This document shows positions 17,411 to 24,465 of a DNA stretch of 64,000 nucleotides, one piece after another. A program made the position numbers and the translations under genes. Within the stretch, counting starts at the first letter, position 1; every line of letters starts with the position of its first letter. Source of the stretch: Microcaldota archaeon (GTDB lineage: Archaea; Micrarchaeota; Micrarchaeia; Norongarragalinales; SBBD01); assembly GCA_018819225.1 (NCBI GenBank), contig JAHJQN010000003.1, forward strand, positions 124,001-188,000, in the 5' to 3' direction. The notes under the pieces were generated by a model. It searched no databases. It saw only the letters and a list, made by a program, of their open reading frames with translations, and was not told the DNA's origin.

Positions 17411-18177
17411 GCCAAGCGTTCAGAAATGATGCGCTTGCCCAAATCCGTTAACTCGTAATACTTCCACTTGCGGCCCTCATCCATCTTGCGCACCAAACCC
17501 GCGTCCTCCAACTGCTCAAGATGTTGCTTGGCCCCCGGAAGCGAAATCGCCCGTTCTTTTGCGAGCTCGCTCAACGTCTTTCGACGCTCGTGCAGTGCAT
17601 GAAGCATGCTGACCCGCGTCTCCGACGAAAGCATCTTGAATACATCGGAAGGAAATGCCTCGGCAGAAGGCCCCACTCGAAACAAATTCAGGAACAGCAA
17701 TATGAGGATGGTCACGCCCACCAAATACTGGAAAAAGTGATTCGTGAGCAAGCCTCCTGCAGCGCGCGTTTCAGGAACCGGAGCCCGCGCTTGCGTCAAC
17801 GGCGATTCTTCTACCGGTAAAGAAACACTTGGAGACCGGTAAGGAGAAGTCGTTATAGGAGGTCCGGGCGGAACCGCTTCCTCTGAATCGCCTGCATTAA
17901 TCCCATGCGCTTCCGCACCCGCAGTAAATTGAGGCGGCGTAGGACTCGCGGAAACCAAGGCGCTCGGACTCTGCCCAACGGCTTCGGCAACGCTTTTTTC
18001 ATTGGGTTGCGCGTAATCCATCACCGGAGGAGACGGCAACGCTTCAACGCTTCTTGAAGCTGCGAAAGTCAAAGCCGGCTGCGCATCAAAAAAGAATCCC
18101 GTGGCCACTAAGCCAACGATAACGAGTAGGAGCGCCAGAAACGGCTTGCTGACTCTATTCCGAACCGTGATATGCAT
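17407..18177 (-). CDS. Membrane-tethered ArsR-type winged-helix regulator
   Basis: A 256-residue protein with a hydrophobic N-terminal helix (about residues 13-30), a Ser/Pro/Ala-rich segment of about 120 residues predicted outside the membrane, a second helix at about 150-168, and a C-terminal winged-helix domain (DVFKMLSSETRVSMLHALHE, then LSELAKE, the recognition segment ISLPGAKQHLEQLEDAGL, and a KYYELTDLG wing). The DNA-binding domain would lie in the cytoplasm with the linker outside. This suits direct transmission of an envelope signal. Palindromes at 18180-18195 and 18221-18238 flank its promoter, suggesting autoregulation. Confidence 0.85.
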   Translation of the reverse strand: MHITVRNRVSKPFLALLLVIVGLVATGFFFDAQPALTFAASRSVEALPSPPVMDYAQPNEKSVAEAVGQSPSALVSASPTPPQFTAGAEAHGINAGDSEEAVPPGPPITTSPYRSPSVSLPVEESPLTQARAPVPETRAAGGLLTNHFFQYLVGVTILILLFLNLFRVGPSAEAFPSDVFKMLSSETRVSMLHALHERRKTLSELAKERAISLPGAKQHLEQLEDAGLVRKMDEGRKWKYYELTDLGKRIISERLA

Positions 18178-18179
18178 GG

Positions 18180-18195
18180 TTAAGCAACTGCTTAA
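18180..18195. promoter_or_regulatory. Operator palindrome O1 of the membrane winged-helix gene
   Basis: TTAAGCAACTGCTTAA is a perfect 7-2-7 inverted repeat lying 3-18 nt upstream of the regulator ATG, so it overlaps the expected transcription start. Binding here would block initiation. The near-copy O2 is centred 42 bp away, four B-DNA turns. Confidence 0.6.
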
Positions 18196-18199
18196 GTCG

Positions 18200-18208
18200 A
18201 TTAATAAA
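18200..18208 (-). promoter_or_regulatory. TATA box between the two operators
   Basis: ATTAATAAA on the plus strand (TTTATTAAT on the minus strand) lies 23-31 nt upstream of the ATG at 18177, between O1 and O2. Confidence 0.5.
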
Positions 18209-18220
18209 CGCTTTCAAAAG

Positions 18221-18238
18221 CTTAAGCAATACCTTAAG
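18221..18238. promoter_or_regulatory. Operator palindrome O2 of the membrane winged-helix gene
   Basis: CTTAAGCAATACCTTAAG repeats the CTTAAG half-sites of O1 with a less perfect centre. It overlaps the stop codon of the 32-residue gene at 18234. Confidence 0.55.
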
Positions 18239-18332
18239 CCAAATAGAGCCGGTAGAGCACGACGAGCACGGCAATAAACAATAGAAACGCGGCCCAAAAC
18301 CATTTATCGAGCTCGTTTAACGACATGGCCAT
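18234..18332 (-). CDS. 32-residue single-helix membrane peptide
   Basis: The frame encodes MAMSLNELDKWFWAAF and continues with a hydrophobic helix ending LYRLYLA. It starts 6 nt after the stop of the HAD gene and its stop codon lies within operator O2. Small amphipathic N-terminus plus one membrane helix is a common layout for regulatory or complex-stabilising peptides. The function is unknown and the call rests on gene-like spacing and composition. Confidence 0.5.
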   Translation of the reverse strand: MAMSLNELDKWFWAAFLLFIAVLVVLYRLYLA

Positions 18333-18338
18333 GTGAAT

Positions 18339-19001
18339 TCACTCTTTCGCCATTAATTGATTCAAGTGATGACGCGCCTCCTTTAAATCGTTTACCACAA
18401 CATTAGCGCCATCCAAATTCTGCTGCCCACTTAATGGATTCTTCAAACCAATACAATACATTCCAGCGTTCCTGGCAGCTTCCACACCGTGCAACGCATC
18501 CTCAACGACCACGCACTTCGAAGGGGGAACGCGCAAGTATTCCGCGGCCTTGAGAAACAAGTCCGGAAACGGTTTTCCGCGAGGGATTTCCGAAATGGTG
18601 ACGAACACGGAGAAAAAGCGCCTCAACTCAGCTGCTTTCAGAAAGTGATTTACAACGCGCTCAACGGAACTTGAAGCAACGGCCATGGGAACCTCTTTTT
18701 CTCTTAATGCGGTCAAGAGCTCAACGGCATGAGGCACGCGCGGCATGCCATCGGTTTCCAATAACTCAAACAGCTTCTCTTCCACCAAACGACTCATTTC
18801 TTCCGGGGGTTTCGGCACGCCGTGCTTCCTGACAAAATATTTGCACAACTCGATTTCAGGTTGTCCGACTCGCTCGTACTGTTCACGAGCATCCATCTCA
18901 ACACCGTGCTCCCGAAACGCGATCTGCTCCGCCTTCAGGTATAACGGAATCGAGTCCACGAGCACCCCATCCATGTCGAATATCACGGCATTGAACGTCA
19001 T
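18339..19001 (-). CDS. HAD-family phosphatase/phosphomutase (beta-PGM-like)
   Basis: A 220-residue HAD hydrolase with the nucleophile motif DMDGVLVDS (residues 9-17), motif II VASSS, motif III lysine in RGKPFPDLF, and motif IV VVEDALHG. The helical cap after motif I is of the C1 type, as in beta-phosphoglucomutase and small-sugar phosphatases. It begins 1 nt after the swivel-protein 2 stop, so the two are co-translated. A HAD enzyme coupled to a phosphohistidine protein suggests phosphoryl chemistry on a small metabolite. The substrate cannot be read from the sequence. Confidence 0.9.
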   Translation of the reverse strand: MTFNAVIFDMDGVLVDSIPLYLKAEQIAFREHGVEMDAREQYERVGQPEIELCKYFVRKHGVPKPPEEMSRLVEEKLFELLETDGMPRVPHAVELLTALREKEVPMAVASSSVERVVNHFLKAAELRRFFSVFVTISEIPRGKPFPDLFLKAAEYLRVPPSKCVVVEDALHGVEAARNAGMYCIGLKNPLSGQQNLDGANVVVNDLKEARHHLNQLMAKE

Positions 19002-19002
19002 A

Positions 19003-20442
19003 TCACGGGTTCACCTTTCGCACGACTCCTTGTTCCGCATCCACTTCAACGACATCCCCGTCCTTGAAAACCCGCGTGCCGAACCGCGTTCCCACAACGC
19101 ACGGCACGTTCAATTCCCTGCAGATAATGGCCGCGTGGCACGTCACACCTCCCTCGTCCGTTACCAGGGCGTTGCACCTGCGGATGACGGAAACGAAGTC
19201 CTGGCGGGTCATGGAAGTGAACATGATTTCCCCGTCTTTCACTTTCGCCAAATCCCGGTTCGAATGCACGATGCAAGCCTTTCCAAATACTTTACCGCGA
19301 GAACCCACTACCCCCACCAACTCCGTTACATTCGCGATATCGGGTTCCTTGATTTCGACAGACGATTTTCTTATCGCGTCGTTTCCTCCGAAAATCCGTG
19401 CGGAATCGATTCGCTGGACCAGCAGAAAAGCAGTTAACCGTTCCTCGGCCGACTTTCGCAGCCTCGATCGCTTCTCCGACTGGATTAAACCCGTCTCAAT
19501 GTCTTGGTTGGTAAGCAGTGAAACCTGTTCAATACTTAACTGCAGCCTCTTCCCGATTTCGGAATAGAGCGTTCGAAGAGACAGGTTCATTTTCTGGCGG
19601 AGCATGTCCCGGTAGTCGCGCACGAAAACCGTTTCCTTGAGCATTTGAAGAAGTCGGAACAAATCATGATCCGGTTGCAGTTGAAGCCCTCTTAACTGCC
19701 GATCGAATACTTGTTGACGATCTGAAAACACGTGCTTCAAGCGAGCGCGTTCCTCCTCGGGAGCCGAAACGCGCTCCAACTCCTTCCGGAAATGCATGAC
19801 GGAATACGGTTCGTGATTGAAATCGAACATCGGGATGTGCTGATACGCGCGCGTATGCCGTTGAAGGCGGTTCTCCAACTCCTTTTCAGGAAGCTCGTTC
19901 CGGGACATTGCCAGTTCCAGCAAATCCATGCGCTCCTGAATCGCGTCATTCGGTTCCAAAGGCGTTGAAAAATCAAGCAGCAACTCGCCGGCTTTCTTCT
20001 CGTCCGGAACGCGTTTAAGCAGTTCGCCATGAACGGTTTGCGCCAACGGATCGCTGATAAGGAATACGATCCACATGCGCGAATAAAATGCGTTCACTTT
20101 CTCGATCACGTTCGAATAGAAGGACGCCAACTGGGCATCCGACAGCGCGGAAACATTCGTCGAAAGGAGTTGGCGTATCTCGCCAGATGTTATTTCGAGA
20201 AACCGTTGGGCATCCGAGATTAAAGAAGCGCGGCGAGGCCGGTCCTTCAGGAGATCGAACAAACCCTTCTCGTAAGCAGTCCACTGCGCCGCATCCGCGT
20301 AGTATTCCGTCTTTTTTCCATCGAAATAAGCCAGCGTGTCCTGAATGGAGATACGGTAAGGCTTGCGCTCCGGAAGGAAGCCAGCACTCCATTGCTGCGC
20401 CACTTGCACGCCAATGCGCCGGGAGTTGATTTTATGCCACAT
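19003..20442 (-). CDS. PEP-utiliser phosphohistidine-swivel protein 2
   Basis: A 479-residue soluble protein. The C-terminal about 100 residues form the mobile phosphohistidine domain, with GKVFGKACIV and TDEGGVTCHAAIICREL, followed by NVPCVVGT. The preceding helical region contains RLQRHTRAYQHIPMFDF near residues 213-229. This compares with an RLSDHVKAFEWAYFGY segment in swivel protein 4 and recalls the helical domain of rifampin-phosphotransferase-like enzymes. The ATP-grasp module of those enzymes is missing. It forms an operon with the HAD phosphatase. Confidence 0.85.
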   Translation of the reverse strand: MWHKINSRRIGVQVAQQWSAGFLPERKPYRISIQDTLAYFDGKKTEYYADAAQWTAYEKGLFDLLKDRPRRASLISDAQRFLEITSGEIRQLLSTNVSALSDAQLASFYSNVIEKVNAFYSRMWIVFLISDPLAQTVHGELLKRVPDEKKAGELLLDFSTPLEPNDAIQERMDLLELAMSRNELPEKELENRLQRHTRAYQHIPMFDFNHEPYSVMHFRKELERVSAPEEERARLKHVFSDRQQVFDRQLRGLQLQPDHDLFRLLQMLKETVFVRDYRDMLRQKMNLSLRTLYSEIGKRLQLSIEQVSLLTNQDIETGLIQSEKRSRLRKSAEERLTAFLLVQRIDSARIFGGNDAIRKSSVEIKEPDIANVTELVGVVGSRGKVFGKACIVHSNRDLAKVKDGEIMFTSMTRQDFVSVIRRCNALVTDEGGVTCHAAIICRELNVPCVVGTRFGTRVFKDGDVVEVDAEQGVVRKVNP

Positions 20443-20550
20443 GCGCCATTTCCCTTCATCCGAATTCCGGACGACGTCAAACGTTCCGAATCACGCGATT
20501 AAAATAGGTTTCGAAGCATAACGCTTCTTCTTGCCCTAACCGGTTTTATC

Positions 20551-21483
20551 ATGCCCAGCTTGAACATCGCGGTTCTCGGAAAGAATGAACAGGAGCGCGA
20601 GCAAGCCGCTTCAGCCCTCGCCAAGAAAGGAACCGCGGACGATCTCGGGTTTTACCATACCGTGTTTCAAGGAAAAATTGTTTCGGTAGTGGATCCGAAA
20701 GCGTATCCCGGAAAACTGTCTTCGTTCATGCAAACGCTTTCGATCACGAATCAAGCGCTCGTCATCGCTCCGGAACCTTCACCCGAACTCGGCGAAATCA
20801 TTGTCGCTCTGGACGCCCTGAAAAAGCACGCGGTCACCATCGTAACGGATATGGATCTATCCGGCTTCCTGAACGGAACGAGTCTCGAACGTGCGCAACT
20901 CGTTACAAACATTGAGGAAGCCAAAACACACCTGTTTTCACAAGAAACACCGTTGCGGGAAGGAGACGCGGAAGTACTCATCGACCACTGCTTCGAAGTG
21001 AAAGGCGTGGGAACCGTTGCCCTTGGATTCGTAAAGCAAGGCACGATCAACGTTCACGATAAACTGCAGGCAGAACCCATTGGAAAGACTATGGAAATAC
21101 GCAGTATTCAAAAAAACGATGCGGACGCGAAAACCGCTGCAAGCGGGGACCGGGTAGGCCTTTCATTGAAGGGACTGCGTTCGGAAGAAGTGCCGCGCGG
21201 CACCATTTTCTCGAAAACAGCGTGGAACAAGGGAGTAGAGCTTGAATGCGAAGTAACGGCAACACGCTTCCGGAAAGAACCGTTGAAAAGCGGAGTGATT
21301 CACGCGAGCCTGGGCGTGCAATTCCAGCCCGTGCGCATTGAATGCGAAGAGATCGCGCCGGGAACCAGCGGGAAAGCAATACTTCAGTTCGAGAAACCGT
21401 TTGCGTTCAATAAAGGCGAGCCACTCATATTATGCGACTTGAACGCGAAAGGCCTGCGCATCGTGGGAAAGACAATTATTTAA
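20551..21483 (+). CDS. EF-Tu/SelB-like translation factor with degenerate GTPase domain
   Basis: A 310-residue protein. The N-terminal about 135 residues keep the core strand order of a translational GTPase but lack a P-loop (GKNEQEREQ replaces GxxxxGKS) and a DxxG/NKxD set, so GTP binding is not expected. Residues about 140-225 form a domain-2 beta barrel (FEVKGVGTVALGFVKQGTI, DKLQAEPIGKTMEIRSIQ), followed by an EF-Tu domain-3-like barrel to residue 310. Homologous pseudo-GTPases occur in several archaea with unknown roles. It is a lone gene transcribed away from swivel protein 2. Confidence 0.8.
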   Translation: MPSLNIAVLGKNEQEREQAASALAKKGTADDLGFYHTVFQGKIVSVVDPKAYPGKLSSFMQTLSITNQALVIAPEPSPELGEIIVALDALKKHAVTIVTDMDLSGFLNGTSLERAQLVTNIEEAKTHLFSQETPLREGDAEVLIDHCFEVKGVGTVALGFVKQGTINVHDKLQAEPIGKTMEIRSIQKNDADAKTAASGDRVGLSLKGLRSEEVPRGTIFSKTAWNKGVELECEVTATRFRKEPLKSGVIHASLGVQFQPVRIECEEIAPGTSGKAILQFEKPFAFNKGEPLILCDLNAKGLRIVGKTII

Positions 21484-21490
21484 AAAAAAA

Positions 21491-21624
21491 GGAGTGTGCA
21501 GGGGACCGGAGGTGCAACCGACCTTTCTTAACCAGAAAGCTCGACCAAAGAGCGTCAGCGCAGCGACTTTTTGATCGACATTTTTCAAAAAAGGTCGGAG
21601 TGCAGGGGGCCGGATTTGAACCGG
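21491..21624. mobile_element. Mini-element A at the tRNA-Leu 3' end, flanked by imperfect copies
   Basis: The tRNA-Leu 3' end (plus-strand GGAGTGCAGGGGGCCGGA and on to 21624) is imperfectly repeated about 105 bp away at 21491-21520. Between the copies lies a segment with a perfect 9-bp terminal inverted repeat, CCGACCTTT at 21518-21526 and AAAGGTCGG at 21590-21598. Its internal hairpin is CTTTCTTAACCAGAAAG. Read on the minus strand it contains GTCGAGCTTTCT and AAGAAAGGTCG, shared with elements B (44115) and E (36601). Confidence 0.55.
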
Positions 21625-21685
21625 CGGACCCCTAAGGGACAAGCTCCTGAAGCTTGCGCATTTGACCAGGCTCTGCCACCCCTGC
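21601..21685 (-). tRNA. tRNA-Leu (anticodon CAG)
   Basis: An 85-nt tRNA. The acceptor GCAGGGG pairs with CCCCTGC, discriminator A. The anticodon arm is CAAGC/GCTTG with loop TTCAGGA, giving anticodon CAG. A long variable arm (TCCCTTAGGGGTCC region) is diagnostic for a class II tRNA. The T arm is CCGG-TTCAAAT-CCGG. CCA is not encoded. A TATA box is at 21713-21722. A degenerate partial copy of its 3' end lies downstream (see mini-element A). Confidence 0.95.
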
Positions 21686-21712
21686 AAGAAACGTATTAAT
21701 TGGGAAACAAGG

Positions 21713-21722
21713 ATTATAAAAC
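21713..21722 (-). promoter_or_regulatory. TATA box for tRNA-Leu
   Basis: ATTATAAAAC on the plus strand lies 28-37 nt upstream of the tRNA 5' end. Confidence 0.6.
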
Positions 21723-21864
21723 CGGAAGCGGTGCATGCAATGATCCGGCGGTTATAGATACACGTACATCGGTTAAACCCGTTGTCGATCCTTCAACCCA
21801 ACCCATATATTGAAATTCCCGCATAGAATCGTTCACTCAATTAAGTACTATTAGGTGATGGATT

Positions 21865-22113
21865 ATGGGTTGTGGAGGAAACTGTCGATGTGGGCATGAC
21901 GAGATGACGTGGGTCGAGTACGGAAACCGAATCGCTTACGGCGCCAAGAAGGAGCTGCTGCACGAGGCGATCCGCGAACGCATGGCGAAAAAGCATGGAA
22001 AAGAAGTGGAAGCCATAGCGGAAGCGGTGATCAAGATCTCTGAAGGCGATTCCAAGCACGAAAACGAAGTGGAAGAGCGTTTAGAGAAGCTGTTCGGGGA
22101 AGAGGAAGAGTAA
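21865..22113 (+). CDS. Small Cys-cluster protein of unknown function
   Basis: An 82-residue protein starting MGCGGNCRCGHDEM, with three cysteines and a histidine in the first eleven residues that could bind a metal. A highly charged helical remainder ends in an acidic tail (EERLEKLFGEEEE). An AGGTGA ribosome-binding site is 5 nt before the ATG, the same layout used by the peroxiredoxin gene. A factor-independent-looking terminator follows at 22126-22157. No family recognised. Confidence 0.65.
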   Translation: MGCGGNCRCGHDEMTWVEYGNRIAYGAKKELLHEAIRERMAKKHGKEVEAIAEAVIKISEGDSKHENEVEERLEKLFGEEEE

Positions 22114-22125
22114 GCATGTCCGTTC

Positions 22126-22157
22126 GGGCGTTACGACGCCCCCTTTTTTCTTTTTTT
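22126..22157 (+). terminator. Hairpin plus T-tract terminator
   Basis: GGGCGT-TACG-ACGCCC (22126-22141) is followed by CTTTTTTCTTTTTTT. It lies 13 nt after the stop at 22113. Confidence 0.65.
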
Positions 22158-22174
22158 CGAATCATGAGCCTCTG

Positions 22175-22185
22175 CTTTTTTAAGG
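22175..22185 (+). promoter_or_regulatory. TATA box for tRNA-Glu
   Basis: CTTTTTTAAGG is 26-36 nt upstream of the tRNA-Glu 5' end. Confidence 0.5.
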
Positions 22186-22210
22186 TATTCCGGCATAATG
22201 GAGAGCGTAC

Positions 22211-22332
22211 GCTCCGATCGTCTAGTTCGGTCAAGGACGCAGGATTCTCAATCCTGTGACCCGGGTTCAAAACGCGCCGCTCTATCAAAACAACAGCAGC
22301 CAGAGCGTCTCGTGAAACTCCCGGTCGGAGCA
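22211..22332 (+). tRNA. tRNA-Glu (anticodon CTC) with a 47-nt insertion in the T loop
   Basis: The 5' part is normal: acceptor GCTCCGA, D arm GTCT/GGAC, anticodon arm CAGGA/TCCTG with loop TTCTCAA (anticodon CTC), and the 5' T-stem CCGGG. The T loop starts TTCAA, then 47 extra nt follow, containing a CGCTCT/AGAGCG stem. The matching 3' T-stem CCCGG and a perfect acceptor strand TCGGAGC with discriminator A (22325-22332) come after it. Removing 47 nt gives a 75-nt tRNA with loop TTCAACT. The excision register is ambiguous within CAAA/GAAAC. This is best read as a non-canonical archaeal tRNA intron. Confidence 0.8.
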
Positions 22333-22348
22333 TACAAAAAAAAGAGGC

Positions 22349-22370
22349 AGGGGGTCTTTGCAGACCCCCT
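22349..22370 (-). terminator. Strong hairpin with minus-strand T-tract, terminator of the leftward transcript
   Basis: AGGGGGTCT-TTGC-AGACCCCCT is a perfect 9-bp stem. On the minus strand it is followed by GCCTC and a run of eight T, so it would end transcription coming from about 22.66 kb. Confidence 0.65.
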
Positions 22371-22404
22371 ATCATAATCAAACGAGTTAGTAACTCATCG
22401 TCGT

Positions 22405-22446
22405 TTACTCTTCGTTTTCTTGAGCCTTACCCTTTTTCTTTCCCAT
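22405..22446 (-). CDS. Possible 13-residue basic peptide
   Basis: ATG at 22446 encodes MGKKKGKAQENEE. A GAGGTGA ribosome-binding site lies a few nt upstream and the terminator at 22349-22370 follows. It is too short for composition to prove coding, but the signals are well placed. Confidence 0.3.
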   Translation of the reverse strand: MGKKKGKAQENEE

Positions 22447-22683
22447 GCGATTCACCTCATCGGCGAGCATCCTTTGGCCTGGCTACCATTAGCTGAACGA
22501 CAAGCAGGCACATGTGTCTGGGCGGCGGCTCCTCCAGTAAACTTAACATCAGTTCATACGGTTTCGTTCCACGTTGTTTTCAGGCCGCCAATGTCCTCCC
22601 CAGCCCGGGACAGCCGACCGCCAAAGGCGCGCTCCCCGGATCCAGGCGCAGATCCCTTCCGCAATGCAGTTCCAACAACATAA

Positions 22684-22695
22684 AAATATATTAAT
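22684..22695 (-). promoter_or_regulatory. TATA box for the candidate structured RNA
   Basis: AAATATATTAAT on the plus strand (ATTAATATATTT on the minus strand) is one of the strongest TATA matches in the window and has no long minus-strand gene downstream. Confidence 0.5.
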
Positions 22696-22784
22696 CCAGA
22701 TCTTACCGTCACGTGGCTGCCTTCCCAGGAGCACATCAAAAGCTTTAAACCGTCAACGCCATTGAGTATACGCGAGGGGTAGTA

Positions 22785-24356
22785 TTGCTAACGAAAGCGA
22801 ACGCGATACGAATCGGTATAGCACTGGCGCTGATCATCGGCATTCTGCTGCGATTCAATTTCGTTCTCCTGCCCATGAACGACGAGGTGCTATACATTGC
22901 CGCATCCATGGAAAAATACAGTGATTTTGCTCCGACTAAAGAACTCAACGCGGAGCACCCGCCGCTCGCGAAAATGTTTTTCGGAATGGCGTGCGTCATG
23001 GCGCCATGCGATTCCCACGTCCTCCAATTCCATTACCGAAAGTATTACCCGCTGGCGGTTCCGCTCATGAGCGTGGCCGCTGAACTCGTTCCGGTCATGG
23101 AAGCCATGCGTCTAATCGCCCTGCTGTTCTCATTGCTGTTGGCCATAGTCATTTACTACTACGCGCGAAAAGAATACGGAAAAGAAGCCGCAGCCGTTCT
23201 GTTCGCTATGACGATGATCTCCCCCAACCTTATCCTCTACTCCAACGTCGTCATGCTCGACATGATCATGCTCTTCTTTTTCACGACAACCCTATTCTAC
23301 TACATTTACACGTACCGCCGAAACCGCTCCATGAAACACCTCGCGGCATTAATGTCGCTTTTGATTCTCACGCTCGGCACCAAACAATACTTGCCGTTGT
23401 TACTGCTCCCGATCATCGCAGCCATTGAACTCACCGAGTACAGGAAACGAAAAGAAACGGATTGGAGATTGGCGGGCGGATTGGCGGCAGGCGTATTCAT
23501 TTTCTTTTTAATCATTTACCCGTTTGAATTATTTTATTACCACTTGTTCAACCATTACCAAGGATCCACGCTATTGAGTGCGGGCATCAACCTCAGCCTC
23601 CTGCCCACGCTGCTGGCGAGAATCGAACTTCCGCTCCTCGTCCTTCTGGGCCTGACGGCGCATGCGGCGTATAAGGAAAAGGCGTTTAGGCCGGAAGAAA
23701 CCTTTCTGTTACTGGCCGCAGGCATCATCGCATTCGCATCGCTAAAATTCCCTCCCGAACTCAGTTCGTTCCGGTACGTGCTCACGTTTTACCCTCCGCT
23801 CATACTCGTATGTGGAAAGGGCTTGCAGGAAATGAATGCCCAAAAAATGAAAGGTGTCATGGCCCTGCTCGGCCTATCGTTCATCGTCGTGATGGCTCAC
23901 TACCCGTACTACGATGATTTCAAGGGACCGCTGGGATACGCGTGGAGACACGAGCCCGTGGAACGCACCCCCTATTTCGATGTGCTCGCGTACATAAACG
24001 ATCACCATCCCGAAGAACGCGTTCTGACAACGGATTTCTACGCGCTCCCGTATACGGAAAAACGCTTGGCCAACTTCCTCGACTATTTCCGCGCCAAAGA
24101 CTATTTGAATGAAAGCAATTGGATCGCGGAAGACGAGGAAACCGGACAGATCAGTTTCCGAACGAAATTCCAGGACTCGTTTTGCACGGACCCGCAAATC
24201 GCGTACGCGCACCTCAAACAAGATGGAATGCGCATCGTGGTGTATCGCATCAAGAACGACGCCTCGCTGTTCTCGTGCCCGGCACTCGAGTTCGTGCTCC
24301 AACGCATGGAAGTCGAATACTCGAACACGCACTTCGCGGTATTTCGAATTGATTGA
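22785..24356 (+). CDS. GT39/PMT-like membrane glycosyltransferase C
   Basis: A 523-residue GT-C protein with about eleven membrane helices, paralogous to the two at 12123 and 13643. It has LPMNDEVLYIAASMEKY and NAEHPPLAKMFFG in the first luminal loop, and PVERTP before the C-terminal domain. The start is TTG with GAGGGG 8 nt upstream. A TATA-like CTTTAAAC is at 22743-22750. The C-terminal domain differs from that of the other two, so its acceptor may differ. Confidence 0.85.
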   Translation: MLTKANAIRIGIALALIIGILLRFNFVLLPMNDEVLYIAASMEKYSDFAPTKELNAEHPPLAKMFFGMACVMAPCDSHVLQFHYRKYYPLAVPLMSVAAELVPVMEAMRLIALLFSLLLAIVIYYYARKEYGKEAAAVLFAMTMISPNLILYSNVVMLDMIMLFFFTTTLFYYIYTYRRNRSMKHLAALMSLLILTLGTKQYLPLLLLPIIAAIELTEYRKRKETDWRLAGGLAAGVFIFFLIIYPFELFYYHLFNHYQGSTLLSAGINLSLLPTLLARIELPLLVLLGLTAHAAYKEKAFRPEETFLLLAAGIIAFASLKFPPELSSFRYVLTFYPPLILVCGKGLQEMNAQKMKGVMALLGLSFIVVMAHYPYYDDFKGPLGYAWRHEPVERTPYFDVLAYINDHHPEERVLTTDFYALPYTEKRLANFLDYFRAKDYLNESNWIAEDEETGQISFRTKFQDSFCTDPQIAYAHLKQDGMRIVVYRIKNDASLFSCPALEFVLQRMEVEYSNTHFAVFRID

Positions 24357-24414
24357 AACCCGTCGGAAGCCGCCCATTGAGGCTTTAAAATCATTTTTAA
24401 GTTTCAACAGAATC

Positions 24415-24424
24415 ATTTTATATG
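24415..24424 (+). promoter_or_regulatory. TATA box for peroxiredoxin
   Basis: ATTTTATATG is centred about 46 nt upstream of the ATG at 24466, implying a leader of about 20 nt that contains AGGTGA. Confidence 0.55.
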
Positions 24425-24465
24425 CTGACCAACGCATCACGTATCTGATTCATTAGGTGATGGAC

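Larger units (their letters stand above)
22349..22662 (-). ncRNA. Candidate structured RNA or long leader, about 300 nt
   Basis: A strong TATA box on the minus strand (22684-22695) and a perfect terminator (22349-22370) bracket about 300 nt that contain no long leftward gene. The RNA would be GC-rich in an AT-neutral neighbourhood and can form a GGCGGC/GCCGCC stem enclosing an A-rich segment. I looked for SRP RNA and RNase P RNA signatures and did not find them. Near the 3' end is a possible 13-residue frame (22405-22446) with a good ribosome-binding site, so the whole could instead be an mRNA with a long structured leader. The 5' end is estimated from the TATA position. Confidence 0.4.

Noticed and set aside
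21491..21520. A second tRNA-Leu gene
   Set aside because: Only the T-arm and acceptor 3' part are recognisable and they are degenerate; there is no body, so it is a duplicated fragment.
22349..22662. SRP RNA or RNase P RNA at the orphan transcription unit
   Set aside because: I looked for the SRP helix 8 motif and the RNase P conserved regions (GAGGAAAGUC and ACAGAA types) and found neither.
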